A stretch of 64,000 bases of DNA from Rhynochetos jubatus (GCA_027574665.1 CM050664.1:20142774-20206773); one strand, 5' to 3'; counted from the stretch's first letter, positions 14,501 to 29,046 are shown. The notes: generated by a model not told the origin, from the sequence alone. A program made the numbers and translations.

Positions 14501-15037
14501 GTGAGTAGAGAAAGAGCCCCCTCTGCTTGCTTCTCAACAGCTGTGAAAAGTGTGTGTACAGAGACTAAGTGTTTAATGAAAGGAAAGTACTCCTTCAGTA
14601 AAGGAGTGTGTGGGACGTAGGAGCTGTTAGCTATGTTAGAAACCCCAGAGCGGGTGTGTTGGGAGAGGAGTTTTGAAGGGGAGAACTTGAGAAATAGAAA
14701 AAGGTGCAGGATGCAGACACACTGAGCACTCACGCTGTAATCGGCTTCAAGTCACTCATAGCGGCCAGGTGGCTACCAGCTAGAGAGAAAGCGGGACTGA
14801 GGGAGCCCGGCGCTCCATGAGCGCAGACAGCAAAGGGCTGTCCAACTGTCCAAACAGAGCTTTGAAGTGTTTGGCAAGAAAAGCTGGGAGGAGAGTCACC
14901 AAGAGAGGGACGGAGGGTGGCACAAGTCCAGCAGTGAAAGGAAAAGATGAGAAACGACTTCTGTGCCTCCTTGACCCCACCAGTTGTTTTTGGTTTTTAA
15001 ATGTGTCATTCCTATGGCAGCTGAGACATGGCAGTTG

Positions 15038-15042
15038 AGGTG
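15038..15042. repeat. Left target-site duplication of the solo LTR (AGGTG)
   Basis: AGGTG directly precedes the first TG of the LTR and is repeated exactly after its last CA. Confidence 0.88.
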
Positions 15043-15633
15043 TGTTGTGGTTTAACCCCAGCCAGCAACTCAGCACCACACAGCCGCTGACTCACTTCCC
15101 CCACGGCAGGATGGGGAGAGAATCAGAAGGGTAAAAGTGAGAAAACCCATGGACTGAGATAAAGACAGTTCAATAGGTGAGGCAAAAGCCGCACACACAC
15201 ACACACACAGGCAAAGCAAAGGAATTCATTCCCCACACCCCATGGGCAGGCAGGTGTTCAGTCATTCCCAGGAAAGCTGGGCTGCAATACCCATAACGGT
15301 GACTTGGGAGCACGAACACCATCACTCCCAACATCACCCCCTTCCTCCTTCTCCAGCTTTATACACTGAGAATGATGCCATATGGTGTGGAATATCCTTT
15401 GGTCAGTTGGGGTCAGCTGTCCTGGCTGTGTCCCCTCCCAACTTCTTGTAGCCCCCCAGCCTCCTCACTGGTGGGGTGGGGAGCAGAAAAGACCTTGACT
15501 CTGTGCAAGCATTGCTCAGCAACAGCGAAAACATCCCTGTGTTATCAACACAGTTTCCAGCACAAATCCAGAACACAGCCCCATGGCAGCTGCTGTGAAC
15601 AAAATTAACTCTACGCCAGCCAAAATCAGCACA
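15043..15633 (+). mobile_element. Solo LTR of an endogenous retrovirus (ERVL-like avian family), 591 bp
   Basis: The element begins TGTTGTGGTTTAACCCC and ends ...AAAATCAGCACA, the canonical TG...CA form of an LTR. It is flanked on both sides by AGGTG (15038-15042 and 15634-15638), a perfect 5-bp target-site duplication. A TATA-like CTTTATA lies near 15357 in the plus orientation, which fits plus-strand LTR polarity. A (CA)n tract at about 15192-15210 is inside it. No internal retroviral region, primer-binding site or second LTR adjoins it, so it is the product of LTR-LTR recombination. The opening matches a repeat I recall as abundant in neoavian genomes and assigned to ERVL-type LTRs; the 5-bp duplication agrees with that class. 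It lies antisense to MAD1L1. Confidence 0.9.
15192..15210 (+). repeat. (CA)n microsatellite inside the solo LTR
   Basis: About nine CA units within the LTR body. It probably expanded after insertion. Confidence 0.85.
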
Positions 15634-15638
15634 AGGTG
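15634..15638. repeat. Right target-site duplication of the solo LTR (AGGTG)
   Basis: An exact copy of the five bases at 15038-15042, directly after the terminal CA of the LTR. Confidence 0.88.
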
Positions 15639-18600
15639 TCAGAACCCACGTGAATCTTGTCACTACAACAGCCTATGCCGATGCTATTCCAGAAGAGATA
15701 CACCCACTGGGAATTAAACTGCACAGGAAGGTTTTAAAATAATTCTGCCCTTTCCTTCATTCAGTATCTTGTTAGTAACCGTACACGTTAAAAATAGCAG
15801 AGGAACCACACACGCTTCTGAGACAAACCACAAACATTTGCATTAAGTTTTACCGACCTCATATGTAAATCAGCCTGTAAAGACTGGTAGCCCATTATAT
15901 ACTATCCAATTACTACAGCAGGCATCCGTCCTATCCCTTTCACAATGATCTGTAGCCTGTAACAGGTTCGTAAACAGCTCAGAAAGACGACTGCTGTAGA
16001 TTTCACTTAACTCCTTATCTATCTGCTTTAAACGGATTAAATGACTGTGTCATTAAAATGCGTGAAGTAAGCCTTTGATCATAAACTTCTCATCATTTTA
16101 CAGTTATTGAATCTGATCCCTAATGAATCTTATTCTGCCATATTTCTCTGTCTACTGTTACCAGCCCTGTTCCCCATTAGTCCTGGCTCCTCAGCCCTAA
16201 TGCGACTGCTTTGTATGCCAGACCACTGCCTCCTTCCAGACCTCGATCGTATCCGCTGATTGCCCAGCCCTGAGGAACGGATGAAGTGCAGGAATTTCAT
16301 TTGAGGTGGGGTCAGGAGGAGAGAGAAAATAATCCACCAAATACAAACCACACGAAACACGCTTTACATATTCACTGCACAGCTGCGTGACTGCAATTCC
16401 TTTCTGACGGCCCCTTCTCACAGCGGCCAGAGGGGCCCCGCACGCTGCGCACTGGAGCAGAGAGGGGGAACCTGGGCCATGCACTTCCCCATTCCCTAAG
16501 GAAAATACATTTTTTATTTACGTAGTAAAGAGGTGAGAGGGGGAAAAAAAGCAGTAATGAGGTCAGGGGATTTTCTGCAGCAAAACACCGTCAGATTGTA
16601 TCGCCTGTAATGAAGGATGTGCCTGATCCCCACAGCATGCAGATGCAGGGGGAAAGGCCAAGCCTGTGCTACCGCGAGTGCCCCAACACAGGCAGAAGAC
16701 GACAGCCACCAGCCAAGGGCTAAGCACGGCAAGGGGAAAGCCACTGCAGAGCCTGGAAAAATCCCACAAGTCTAGTCAGGAGCAAGCAGTAAAAATGGAG
16801 GGAGACAAAACATGTGCTGGTCCATGAGCAAGTGGGGTTGCTAGTGGTCAAGAACAAACGTTCAGCAGTCTGCAACAACTGGTAGAGATGGGGCACCTCA
16901 AGGGTTTCACGGAAGGAATTCTGCATTTGAAGTTTTGCTCCAAACTCAGTCAGGCTACAAAAACAGTGATTAAATGAGATGCTAAATCTGGCTCCTTGCA
17001 CCATTTAGTCCTAACAAAAGAACCTCCTAGGGGCCCACGCAGGTGGGCTGGCAGGGGGACTCTCCGAGCATTAGGGTAAAGATAACTAACAGGCAGGGGC
17101 TTGCAATCCATCAGACATTTATAAAGTCTTTGTTAGATGAGAATGCCAGTATTGGGTCTCCTGAATCCTTGTATATTCTCCTTGAGATGACAATCATTTT
17201 CTGAAAAACTTGAGAGAAGGATTTTTTAGGGAAGTCCATTTTCATCGGGCACAACAGAAAGGACACCTTAGGAGTTCAGGTCTGGCTATCATTCAAAACA
17301 GCACAGAAGGACTCCACAGTCAGAGGGGCTTTTATCCTTCCATAATCAGTGGACACAAAAAGGAAAACAAGAAGATCCCCCTGGTAGCCATAGAAGAGGA
17401 GAAGCATCATGCACCATTTCATGAGAACCGAATGTCTCAGCTGTGAATTCTGTTAAAGTCACATGAAAGTGTTAAACTGAATGCTGAAAAACCGCACGTT
17501 TGATATGGAAGAGGCCTATTATGTCAACTTGCATAGCCCGTGCCAATGCAGCACACTGACTAATGTTAATCATTCTGCGTTCTAATTATCTTACCATTAT
17601 AGCAATTTCCCTGATGATCATCCTTTTTTTCCCCCCTTTTGCTGTTGTTCAGTGGTTTTCAATGATGCAGGCTGTATGGCTTGGACCACCTCTTTGCCAT
17701 CCCAGTGTTTCCAAAGAACACACCAAAGGGTGTGTTATTATCTCTCTCCATCATTCCCTTGGCTTACCAGGACATACTTGGTACTTTTAAACAAAAGGAT
17801 GTGAAAGAGGAGGCCGCTGCTTTGCTTCTGTCCCCTCGTGCTGTGCACTGGGACAGACGGGCTGTGGAAACCTCCCAGGTGACCGGTGCTCACCTCTCCC
17901 AGCCCTCGGTCCAGCGATAGAGGGGAAGTGTTGACTACGATGGGACAGCAGGAATCAGCATCCTTGCTACTGCCCAGCTGGAGTGAGAACGCCTTAGTAA
18001 TTGCAGCAGAGCAAGAATGGATTTAATTTATTTTCTGCTTTACTCCAGAGAGCGCAAGAGGCCACATTTGCCCAGCGGCCTCTTTCCTACCCCCAAAGCG
18101 TGAATTACTTGCAGATTTCACAGGGAGTAGACATAAGCAAAGACACAGACAAGCGCCCTGAACCAAGGAAGTTATCAGTCCTTTCTGCCTCATCACCCTC
18201 ATGTACAGATAGTGACATTTTAATTAGCTTCCCCAATTGCTGACAGACATCCTGGGTCATGCAGAGAAACCACCTTTCACTTCCTACCCTCACAAAATTT
18301 GGGAGCTTTAAAAAATAAAACAAGCAAACCAAAAAGCCACCCAGTCCCCTCTTCCTTCCTACCCAAGCAATTCAATTATTTGCCAGACAGCACTAAGAAT
18401 CCATTAGAGAAGAATATATTCTGCATTGGCCGTGGAAATCTCCTGGTGATCTTATCTGTCTCTCAGTTCAAGCTCAAAGCTCAATTGTTTTTTCTGCCAG
18501 TACAAGGAGACTTCAAGCAGCCCTGAAATCTTTTCGTATGGGAAAAGTCATCTCTTCATTTAGAATTTACAAGAATAAGAGAGATTTATGGATAAACTGA

Positions 18601-21600
18601 AACAATAAGAGGAATGGCTATAGGGCAACATAGCGGATTCTGAAGGGCTTTGAGTTAACTGCTCCAAGCAACGCATTCAACATCTTGATCTGACGGCCTA
18701 CAGATATAAATAAATACTTCAGAAGCAGTCTTGCCCAGTAACAAGTTTTCAAGCTATCATTGAGTACATTGGTAGAAGGGCATCATCGCTAACTTTCACA
18801 CCTATCTAGAGGCCTCAGACTCTCTTTTTGATCCCCTGGAAGCACACAACATCAGTAAAGAGCATTAAGTTGAACAGCATAGCCAGGGAGCTGCGGTGGG
18901 GCAGATGAAAGGGTCGGCTCAGGAGGAGTACACTGGTGAATTGACCGATAGGTCGGTTTTGCAGTACATCCAGTATTTTTTCTCTAGGATGCTTGAGACA
19001 ACGGTCCACACAAAAATCTCCAGGTGCAGACGCAAATCTGTCTTCTAAGTGGTTAGTGTCAACAGCAGCATCATACTCAGAGGATATCAGAGACCCTGGG
19101 AAAGCAGAAAAGCCAAAAGACAGTGTACATTCATCCCCAAATTACTCAGAGCTAAAAATTAATGGTGTTTTTTTAGTGATGCAACCATTTCACGTTATAC
19201 AAAACCACTATTCCTTCCCACCATCCTAATGAATGCCTACAATATGGCCACCTCCTTCATTTCAACTTCTGTGAAGCTTAAGGGAACAGTCTGACCACTG
19301 CCACAGTTGCAGCACGTCCAGGGAAAACCCCAGCCCACACCCTCTGTCCTTCCTCCCAGGCAGTTATTTCCCTCCCTGTTCAGCCACCTTTACCCCCTCT
19401 CTGACCACACTCCAGTCGGATTCGACTGAAACAATCTGGGTGACGTTCCCTATTTCACACACATATATCAAGTCGTGTCTACACATAAATACAACTGCAG
19501 GCATTCTAACAATTCCCTGCAAACATTTATATACATATGAATGTTCACGCTGCTCCACCATGATAACATTAATCATAAGAGCTCACACACACCTATCTAA
19601 TCACACCTTCTTTTGCACGCTGAACAGACCAACCTATGAGCAAGGCCTGACTCAAGGGAAATAACCTCAGGGTCAGCAACGCTAGCTGTGGTGGATCTAC
19701 AGGGAAAGCAGCTCCACAGCTGAGCTCCCCTGCAGAGCCTGCCCAGCCAAATGTCTTTCACATCCCCCTACTCATAAAAATGAGAACATTTCTGTAATTA
19801 CTAATGACTGCAACTGTGGTAGTGCTGCACAGAGAAAGGATGCATCCCTGGAAAACAACCAAAAATACACGAGAGGATCTCTGTAGAGCTCATCTTTGCC
19901 GTGCTGCTTCATGTTACTGGTTTTTCCAAGTTTTTCATCCTACTAGAGCTAGAAGCACAATGAACCCCCTTTTCAAAAGCAGCGTCTTTGTTCTGAAAGG
20001 TCACAATCTCGACTCACATCTCATGTTGTGTCCAACACACACAATAGTTTTCAGGGACTTTTTATTTCATTTTAAATGTCCTGCCAAAAACACAAAGACC
20101 AGGCACAGCCTCGTATTAGTTAAGATATGTGGGGTTGAAACACTCATCAGGGGAAGCAGCGGTGTTCCTGATGAGCTGAACCCCATGCTCGGGCAAACAC
20201 AGATGTGACAGATACCTGAGAACTTTCCCATCCGTATTTAACACAACTGGGCTTTACAGGCACCCCCACTCCTTTGCACACTCAGCACCGCCTCGTGTGG
20301 CACTGCTGTTTTTTAAAAAAGATACAAAGGAGATGCTCTTTCCACAGCGTTTCACTTCTCCTGCCATCCTGACTATCTATGCTCATTTAAGGAGAACAAC
20401 CTTTCTGCTCAATTAAGCATTGCTGTCCATTCCGCTGTTACCTGTCGTTCAAATCGGGGTAGGAAAGCTGTCAAAAACAATTACTTTTTCCTGACTCATC
20501 TGGATCTGTGTCTCTCTTGAGCCTTATCAAACAATAGCAAATGGACATTGATGCAAATTTGGAAACTTGGACTGGGAAGAGAGCATATCACGATCTGACT
20601 GCATTCAGGCTGCACTGGCAGGGATGCTCTGACAGCGGGGTGTTACTTCTCCCCGCTTACACCCCGCACATCTCCCCAGGCACATCACAATCTCCGATCC
20701 CTAGCAAGCCTGGGCTGCAGATCGAATTGCTCAACGCCAAGCATTTGAGTGACACAGACACGTCGAGTTTCCCTTCTACTATTTGATAAAATTCTTCAGG
20801 GGAAACCCATTTTCTTTATGTACATCTCTGCCTCCAGGCGTCAAAGAGGTGGTAGGTCAGCCTGATCAAAGGAAAGGGTTCTAGGATACGTAAGATAATG
20901 CATCAACATCTCGCACACTTGAATCCCCCTGACAGAGGTCTCAAGGAAAACACGTTTCTCTGAAGCACACAGCCGTTCCATCAGGGGCTCAGCTCAGAGT
21001 ATCTCTGCATATTCTCGTGTGTATTTAACGTCATTACAACCACTGCCCACTCTTCACTGTGACATGAAGTAGGCGGATTTTCCCTTTCTTCCCATCACAC
21101 ACACACAAAACTGGCTAAACTCTGACTTCATTTCTTTTCCATAATCTGGGTAACATATCTTGGTCTTCTGTCTCTTAGAGACGGCGTCAAGTTTTCTGCA
21201 TAACAAGTAGTAGAGGAAAAATCCTGCACTGTAATGAGAGTCTTCTTATCAGAACAATAAAACCGTTGAAAAATACTACCGAAAACTTGACACAGACCAG
21301 CAGCAAAAAGCCAGACCATAACACAAGAAGTGACAAAGACAGGGTCAGCATGAAACTGTGACCTATTACTTTGTTTTAATCAAAAATTCGAAAATAATTG
21401 GGTCATCAAACAAAGGCTGAAATGATAACAAGTAATGAGAAGCTAAAAGCCAAATGTGGAGAAAGCTGTAACTTATGGACGTGGTATTCATAGAAATCTC
21501 AGGAAAAGACCAAAGCTTCAGTTAATAAACCTTGCCAGGCGTTGTTTTCCCTATATGGGTCTAAACGACATTTCTGTTGTGTTTCTCTGACATTGCAGAA

Positions 21601-22589
21601 GAATTCAAAGCAGAAGAATAACAGAAAATGAAGAAAGAACAACTGAAAACTAATTTGTGCCATCAAATGACTACAGAGGAAACCCAGAAAACTATAAAGG
21701 GACAGTCACTCTAATCATCTCCTGAAACTTTGCTTTTACTTTGCTGTGTGATAAATAAGATTAGAGGAGCTTAAAATTGAAGTCTCTTTTTTAAATGGCT
21801 GTGTCTGTCTCCTCAGCCTTGGCTTTCACCTGCAGGATGAGTCTGGGGAATCACTGAAACGCTCTTCTTGCACAGGAGCCTTCCCGAGCTGCTACGTACT
21901 CCTAGTCCATCAGCTAGCATTGCGTGTTGTTGGGCAGGGCACTTTACAAACACAACCATGTGTCTGAATGCGTAGATGCAGCTGAAATTACTAGTTTTCT
22001 TACGTCCTTGCTGTTTTACGGAGCGGTGTCCCTGTCACCATACCTTCACTCACTAAAGCGGTACATACACAGGACTACCCCCGGATTTACTGACCCCCTG
22101 CCACGCAACCAGGACCTGCACGACTTGTAAAACCTCACCATTCACTCTGCAATACCTCTTGAGAAAACCGAGGCTGGTTTCAAGCCAGCCTTCTTGTACC
22201 ACGGCAGGACTTCAACAATTTCCTGGTGTTTGCCCCCTGCAGAATACATGCACCCTAGGAGCAGCCTCCTCATCGGTGCAGCAGCATCCTCATCTGCATT
22301 TTGTGCTCGTCACCGATTTTTCTGCTCCAGCATGGATGTCACCTCTTCAGGTTCGTGCTTCATGTCTGCTGCTACAGCGACCTTTTCCAGCAGGACATTT
22401 CCCCTGCCCTGGCTCTCTCCCTGCTTGCCCTGAGCTCTCCGTGCTGCTGCTCAGGTATTGACGCTCAGTGCACTGACCTTTCCCTGTTTCAGCGCTGTTC
22501 AGGAAATCCAGCCCTCCCCCTTCTTCCCCTTCTGCTCATCTAACGAGCTGTGCGATGCCACACAACCGCTGATATTTTCCGGGAGAGTG

Positions 22590-22720
22590 GCAGAAGTACA
22601 TTAATGAATTTATTATGGATTTTTGTGTTAAATGTATTATGCAAATGTTAATCAGTTTCTGCAGAACTTTGAGAAAGGTGCTGCATGAAATAAACAATAC
22701 AGAGTAAGCTCTGGCAGTAA
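22590..22720. promoter_or_regulatory. Candidate regulatory element with POU octamer
   Basis: An exact octamer ATGCAAAT (22639-22646) sits among ATTAATGAATTTATTATGG, GTTAATC and a SOX-like AACAATAC. The grouping could be an enhancer or simply AT-rich chance. Confidence 0.22.
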
Positions 22721-22764
22721 AACTTATAGAGCTTCAGGTGTTTAATATTCAATGTGCAGATTTC

Positions 22765-22781
22765 TTTTTTTTTTTTTTTTT
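22765..22781 (+). repeat. Poly-T tract (17 T)
   Basis: An uninterrupted T run followed by AAAAAGGGC. Confidence 0.88.
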
Positions 22782-24315
22782 AAAAAGGGCATGTTGGTAA
22801 AATTTCCCTGCACAAATGTGAATCTACACACTTCTGGTCCCTGATGTTAACAAACATTAGCAGGTCTGTACTGTGCATGTCCTTGTTTTATTCAACATTG
22901 GCTTTGCACATCACATTTATCAGGGCCACTGAGGCCAAAGAACACCTTCTCCTTGAACCGCCTGATGACAAATCTACAACTTGATGACATGTTTATACTC
23001 CACTCTGCTCCCATGGTTTCTAATTCCTGTTAATTCCAATAAATGTGATGTATTTCAGAATTAACATGTACAAATATTTGCATAGCCCCAGCTAATTCAG
23101 TGTCATGTTGTCCTCAAGGCTGGGAGTACCGCGGGTGCTACACTCCTTCCACTTTACACCGGTTCTAGGATTTTCTTCAGTACCTAATCCACGTGGCACA
23201 AGATACATGATGTTTTCTCCCAAATTACACACCTAATCCTTTGGGCACCATTCACAGGCACAGTGCAGGGGAAGTTCTTTTCCCTCGATTCATCTGGATA
23301 GCACTGTAGCATATACCCTCAGCAGTTCACTAGCACTACCTACACAGCAAAGCAGTTCAATGGCAGTTGAACCTAACTAGCTCAAGCAGTAATTGAAGGT
23401 GTAAGAGCAGAGGGTTTTGTTCATGCTAACTACCAGAGTACACGCTTGGTGACTCCACAGCGCTTCTCTAACCCTGGCATGTCACTGCCTGGGCCATGCC
23501 ATCTCCAGGGCTATCATTTCCCACCGTACCAGATTCAATCGGTCCCTGCTGCAGTCACAGCCATCCCGCCATGCACTTATTCTCAAGTGTTCTATGCAAG
23601 CATCACGTACCTGTGATTTGTCATAAATGGATACCCGTGATACCCAGGTTATATGCTTAAAGTCAGCAGCAGAGTTATTTAGGTCATGGGGAGGCTCCTG
23701 GAAGTGTAAAGGTAGCTGAAATACCTTTGCAGTGAGGCTAAGAATTGGGAATCCCCAAGTGAAATGCCTATGCCACACCTGAGCTGTTGGGTCAATAATT
23801 AATAGAAATTATATAAATTTAACCAAGACAATGCAGATGTTTTATCACATGTTTTTCATTGGTGTGTTGAGCAAAACTCTGGAGCGACGCCCAGAGTGGT
23901 CTCTACCAGTATACACTTGAGCAGACACAGGCTTCCCTAGACCAGTGATGACTTGCTGCAGCTGTGAAATTTAGATGATCTGTGCCTGTAAAACATGAGC
24001 TTATTGCTGATAAAATCCAGGAGTCTGTGGAAAGGATCACAAATCACTCTGCTCCCCATCTGCTCCCACAAAACTCAATGTACTGGGTGAGACGGGCAGT
24101 ATGATACGATAGAGCCTTCTGCAGATCTGGACCTGCCTTTCTCTGCTTAGTTCACCTTCTTTTTATTGGGCCTCCTGCCCTGTGTTCTCAGCTATTCTAT
24201 CTCATAATTGAATCTCTCTGAAGCACACAAATTTGTTCCTACACCTTGCCAAAAGCTATACCTGACTGAAGAGATGCCAAGTGGTTTGCCCAAACCCATT
24301 TAAAGAAGGCATTTC

Positions 24316-24342
24316 TTTTTTTTTTTTTTTTTTTTTTTTTTT
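24316..24342 (+). repeat. Poly-T tract (27 T)
   Basis: An uninterrupted T run, the longest homopolymer here. On the minus strand it is a poly-A stretch, but no retroelement body is recognisable next to it. Confidence 0.9.
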
Positions 24343-27300
24343 GTTAAAAGAGGTTAAACTTGACCATCTGTAGTTTTCAACAAGGACAAGCTGTGCCACA
24401 GAGGCTAACGTGGACCACAACATGCACAGATGAAAGAAAAAGGACAGGAAGTTTGGGAAAGGGAAAACAGAGAGATAAGCCAGGAAGAAGACTCATGAGC
24501 ATTTGAGAGGTCAAGCAAGGAACCTTGAAAGGTTGACAACATCCCTTTAAATTTTATATCAGTGTAAATGATTCATTCATCATTCTTTACCAGTCACATA
24601 ATGAACTGTTGGACTGTTAAATGACCTCAACTTTGCCTTGGGCTCTTAACTCCAAGCTAGTTACCGCCTGGCCGCCAAAGTCCTACCTATAAAATGAGCC
24701 ATTAATGCCGAAAGAGGAGAAACGTTCCCTGTCTGCCACACAGAGGAACCTGCGCCCAGGTACAGCTCCCACAGGTTTTGTTAGTCCCTCAGAACACAGT
24801 GCTAGGAAAGAGGGAGACAAAGATTGCAGAGATAAGGGGGAAAAGAGCCCACTAGATGCCCCAGCACCTGCACTGTCCGTGGATGTTTGACTCCTGGAGA
24901 ACTTAATGCAGCAGCCAGCCGCCAGCCACCCTCCCTGCAGAGCCTGCCCTGCACAGAGCCTCCTGCTTTGCTGCGACAACCACCACCAGTCCATGCTCGC
25001 CCAGGCAGGCTAATTAAAACGAGTAGACAAATAGGACAAATCCTCAGACACGCACTCTATCTGTATCTGGCTTTACCAATTATATCAGCTAGTCAGCTAC
25101 TCTCACTAAAAAAAATGATCATATTTCTGCTTGCACAACTTGCTTACTTCTTATCTTCAAATCATTACAGCTACAACACAACTACCACCGAAGTGGACAA
25201 GTGGTTTACGCTTTAATTTGTGCAAAAATAATCAATTTACAGCCTGGAAGAAACTTAGATTTAATTTAAGTAGATTAATATCTTAAATTGTAAAACGGTC
25301 GATAACAATAGCAAAGTTAGACATTCAGAAAGGAACTACAGCACATGCACTAATGAACACCTCAAAACACGTTAATAAAGTCATGCCAGCATAAAACATA
25401 CCCCAAATACCTTGTGAAGCATGCTTTTCTCAGGTAGTTCCCTCGTGGACACTGTAAAAGGCAATTGAGACCCTTCTATTCTGACAACAAAATTTAGCGT
25501 AAATACCATCTTCTGGCTGGGGACAGTTTTCTGATTGTCCCCACACCACACAGCTAGTCAACTCTTTACTAGTTCTTTAAAATAATGGGAAAAAAATCAA
25601 TTATTTCAAGATGTATGAATAATATTGAATTTTTATGAGTGTTGCTGTTCTATTGCTGTCCAGCAGAAAGACTAAACACAACTAGTTACTACTGTGACCA
25701 GGGGTATCCTGAAGTTGAACAGCTCAGAGTTTGTGCCAAACCAACCAAACCATCCTTATAGGGTCTCACCTAGTCCTTGGGATCCTCTTCCAGCTTTCTG
25801 TGACTGTTCAGGTTTCCTTGACTGTCAGCATCCACAGGTGAGTCCTCTGACTCAGAAACGAGCAAGAAAATAAAGACTCCTTCCATTTAGCCTCATCAAT
25901 ACACATGCACGCGCTCAAAGGCATTAGGCTGCTAGCTTGGCTACGGGACTAGAAGCAATTTTCAAGCCCAAATGCATCTCAGTGTGAAAAACAACATCTC
26001 CCTGCCTTTTATCCATACAGAACCACTTATCTGAACCCTAACTGGAGTTTCATTCTTCTCACCAACCAGCTGTGAACTAATTAGGAGGACTGCTAACTAG
26101 TCCTGCTCCCTCTCCCAGCATATGGATCCAATTAAGTCAAACTGCAGCTGACTTTAATCAATCTTCCTTGAAGCAGCCAAACTTGAAGAATCTCTTCTCC
26201 TTCAGCTCCGAGAGGAGAGCAGGAAAAGCAGGAGAGTAGTATTTGCATAAGGAACACTTCACATCCGCTTCGTTGCCTGTAAACACAAGGCTCCTAGCAG
26301 CAAGAAATGCTAATTGAACACTCCTCACAAGTCATTCCTCCCACTTTAACCGAAAGGCACTGATTTGATCAATCTTTGTTCCTGGCATCAAGTCCTGCTT
26401 TTCCACCAGTAGCTGGGGAAGATGGTCCAGATCTTTCCAGGTAACTACACAAACCAAACCTTTCACTGAAATCACAGCAAGTCTGTGCACCGAAGGCCAA
26501 GCATTTGCTTTCCTGGAAGCGTTTTTTGCTTCACCGAAAGAAAGACGGGTAGGGGAGAGGAGATAAAATCATCTGGTTAAACCCACTCTTCCATATATTA
26601 TTTGAGCCCCGCTCCTGAGCCACAGTTCAAATGTTTTCTTTAAGATAATGTGCTGGACGATGAGGAGGCACACTCAGCAGGGCGTCATTTCTCTACAGTT
26701 CCAACATTTCTTGTGTTTTTGTAATCTGAGGTTTTTATTAGCAGTAAAGACCTGACCAGTGAGTAATATCCATGCTAAAGTCTTTATACCAGTGAAGGAA
26801 AATCAATGCAGCCTGCAGCTAGGTGTCAAGAGCCAAGGGGGTTTGGAGGAAGGGGTGTGTAGAGGTGGGAAGCGCCTTCAGCCATAATTCAAGCTGTCCC
26901 CACGCAAGCACAGAATACAAAGAGATGTCAGCTGCTACACACACTGCTGAGGAGAACTATCAGTATCTCAGTTTCTTTATTTGCTAATACCAGGCTCAGG
27001 GAGCATGAATCACACACCTAACCCAGAAGTACCTTCCCACGTGCTTTCTTGCCCTCTGGCCAGTCCATCAGGGCCCTGTATTGCACAAAGTGGGCCACCG
27101 TTAGCAGCAGCCAAAGCAGTAATGAGCAAAATTCATGTGCCAATACTTAGATACAAAAGGATGCAAGAGGAGGCAAACATTTTTAAAAGTTTACTCCTTC
27201 CCACACATCCATATAGACTCACATTTTTAATTACCAAACATTAGCAATACCTCGCTAGATTTCATTCACTGCATGCAGCTTTGTGAACTCAGACTTCAGC

Positions 27301-29046
27301 CCAATATAAAGCAGTCAAAGCCTTTAATTCTACATATTGCTGCTTCTTCTTCCAAATTCATAACTTTAACACACCCTTTCTATGTATCTTTCATTAGTAT
27401 ACACAATTCCAGAAAGTCAGAGGTCTTATTTTTCGAAAGAAGGAATGGGCAGATAAAGACTTGTCAGAAAACACCCTCGTCCTACCTTGTTTAATGTCTC
27501 CCCTACTTTCTCTTACCCCTTTATCTGATCTGATGCCATGCTTTTCCCATGGCTGTAATTTCAATCATCGTTCTGTTCGGTAAAATCTTCTTGTGATTTC
27601 TATATAAAGTTTGTCCTGACTTTTTTTCCCCTTTGTGATAGAGACGTTATTTTAACCCATCATTTCCTTGTGATTTCTTTCAGAGACAGGAATAAATAGC
27701 ATGTCAAAGTAGCAACATTTCAGTGACCTTATCTGAGTGTATAATAACATTTTCAATGTGTTTGCTCAGCACTGATAGGAGAGGTGAATTTCTAAGCTTA
27801 TCCTTAACTAAGGTTCCCACTGTAAGGAACCTTCTTCCAATGTGTTTATAATAAAAGTCATCCCAAGCTTGGCCTGTTAAGATATTTGATTCTCAAGGTG
27901 AATAAAAAGTGGGAAGGCTTATGTTTTCCCCTCTGAAGAGTTCTGAAATCTTGACCATTTGGGTGGGCACACACTGATCAGTACTGACCCTTTAGCTTTC
28001 AGCTTCCATATTCCTATATGTATGCTTTCTTCTCTACTCCTCTTTTGGAGAAGCTGCTTTAGGCATCCAGACCTCTAAGACACAAGTAAAGTGAGAAGCT
28101 AAGGAAAGGAGCAGCTACCTCCTGTAAATAATTAAAGCCATGTCCTCAGCCTTGGCAAAGCAGATGATCTGAAGAGCACGATTAGCTTAATTCAGCTCAT
28201 TAGCCTTTTGGAGAGCTGGCAGATTTCTCTTTCCTAGACCTGCTGCCGGATGACCACCTTCCTTCTCTTCTTCCACGCCCACATGTTATCTCACCCTTCC
28301 CATATAATTTTTACTCTGCCTTGGCTCAGGACGTTCCTGTTCTCCCCTACTCCCTCCCCAAAGCCCTGACCTGCACAATACTGCATTCAGACAGTGAGCC
28401 CCGTGAAGGAGACAGGTCACGATGATCCTGTGATGAGGTTTCAAAGCCGTTTTGGTGAACACAACAAGGGTTACCGTATAGCAGCTGTACCACAGTACGA
28501 AGGTCCCACCTTGTTCCTAACTCCACACTACTTTTCTGTACTGTGAAAGCTCAGCTATCCAAACAGCAGCTGCTGCTGACCTCCTCTATGAGGACCAGAA
28601 GGCAGACAATTAGGAAGACTGCACTGAAGCCTTTGGATCTTTCCTCTTTGAATGAGCAATTTAAAAAGCTTGGTGTTTTGGCATCTTAAGAGCAGTATGA
28701 GCAAAAAAATAGTGCATCTTGAGACATCACAAAGAAAGCAGGGAACTTCTCCGGTCAGGCCTTCTTGGAAAGCCAGCAGCCATCGTAAGACAAAGTTGGC
28801 AGATTAAACGTGACCTGAGCAAGTTGTAATCTGCTCTGAAACCAAAGCTGCTGTTGTGTTTGTTGGAGACCTAAGCATCCAAACACCAGCCCAAAGCTTT
28901 CATCTCCTTCTGATGACTGAAACCCAATTAAAGGAGAGCCGGGTGACAGGTTTCACACTAAACATGGCTCAGCAGAGATGCTCAGCAGCTCTTAGCTCCC
29001 TGCTTTATCAAAGCTGTCACTTCCCCTGTCTCTAGGAATTGGTAAT

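Noticed and set aside
15043-15633. Full-length endogenous retrovirus
   Set aside because: There is one LTR only, flanked on both sides by the duplicated target site, with no internal region.
24316-24342. Poly-T run as the tail of a minus-strand retroelement or processed pseudogene
   Set aside because: No LINE, SINE or gene-like body on the expected side, and no target-site duplication seen. CR1 elements do not end in poly-A.
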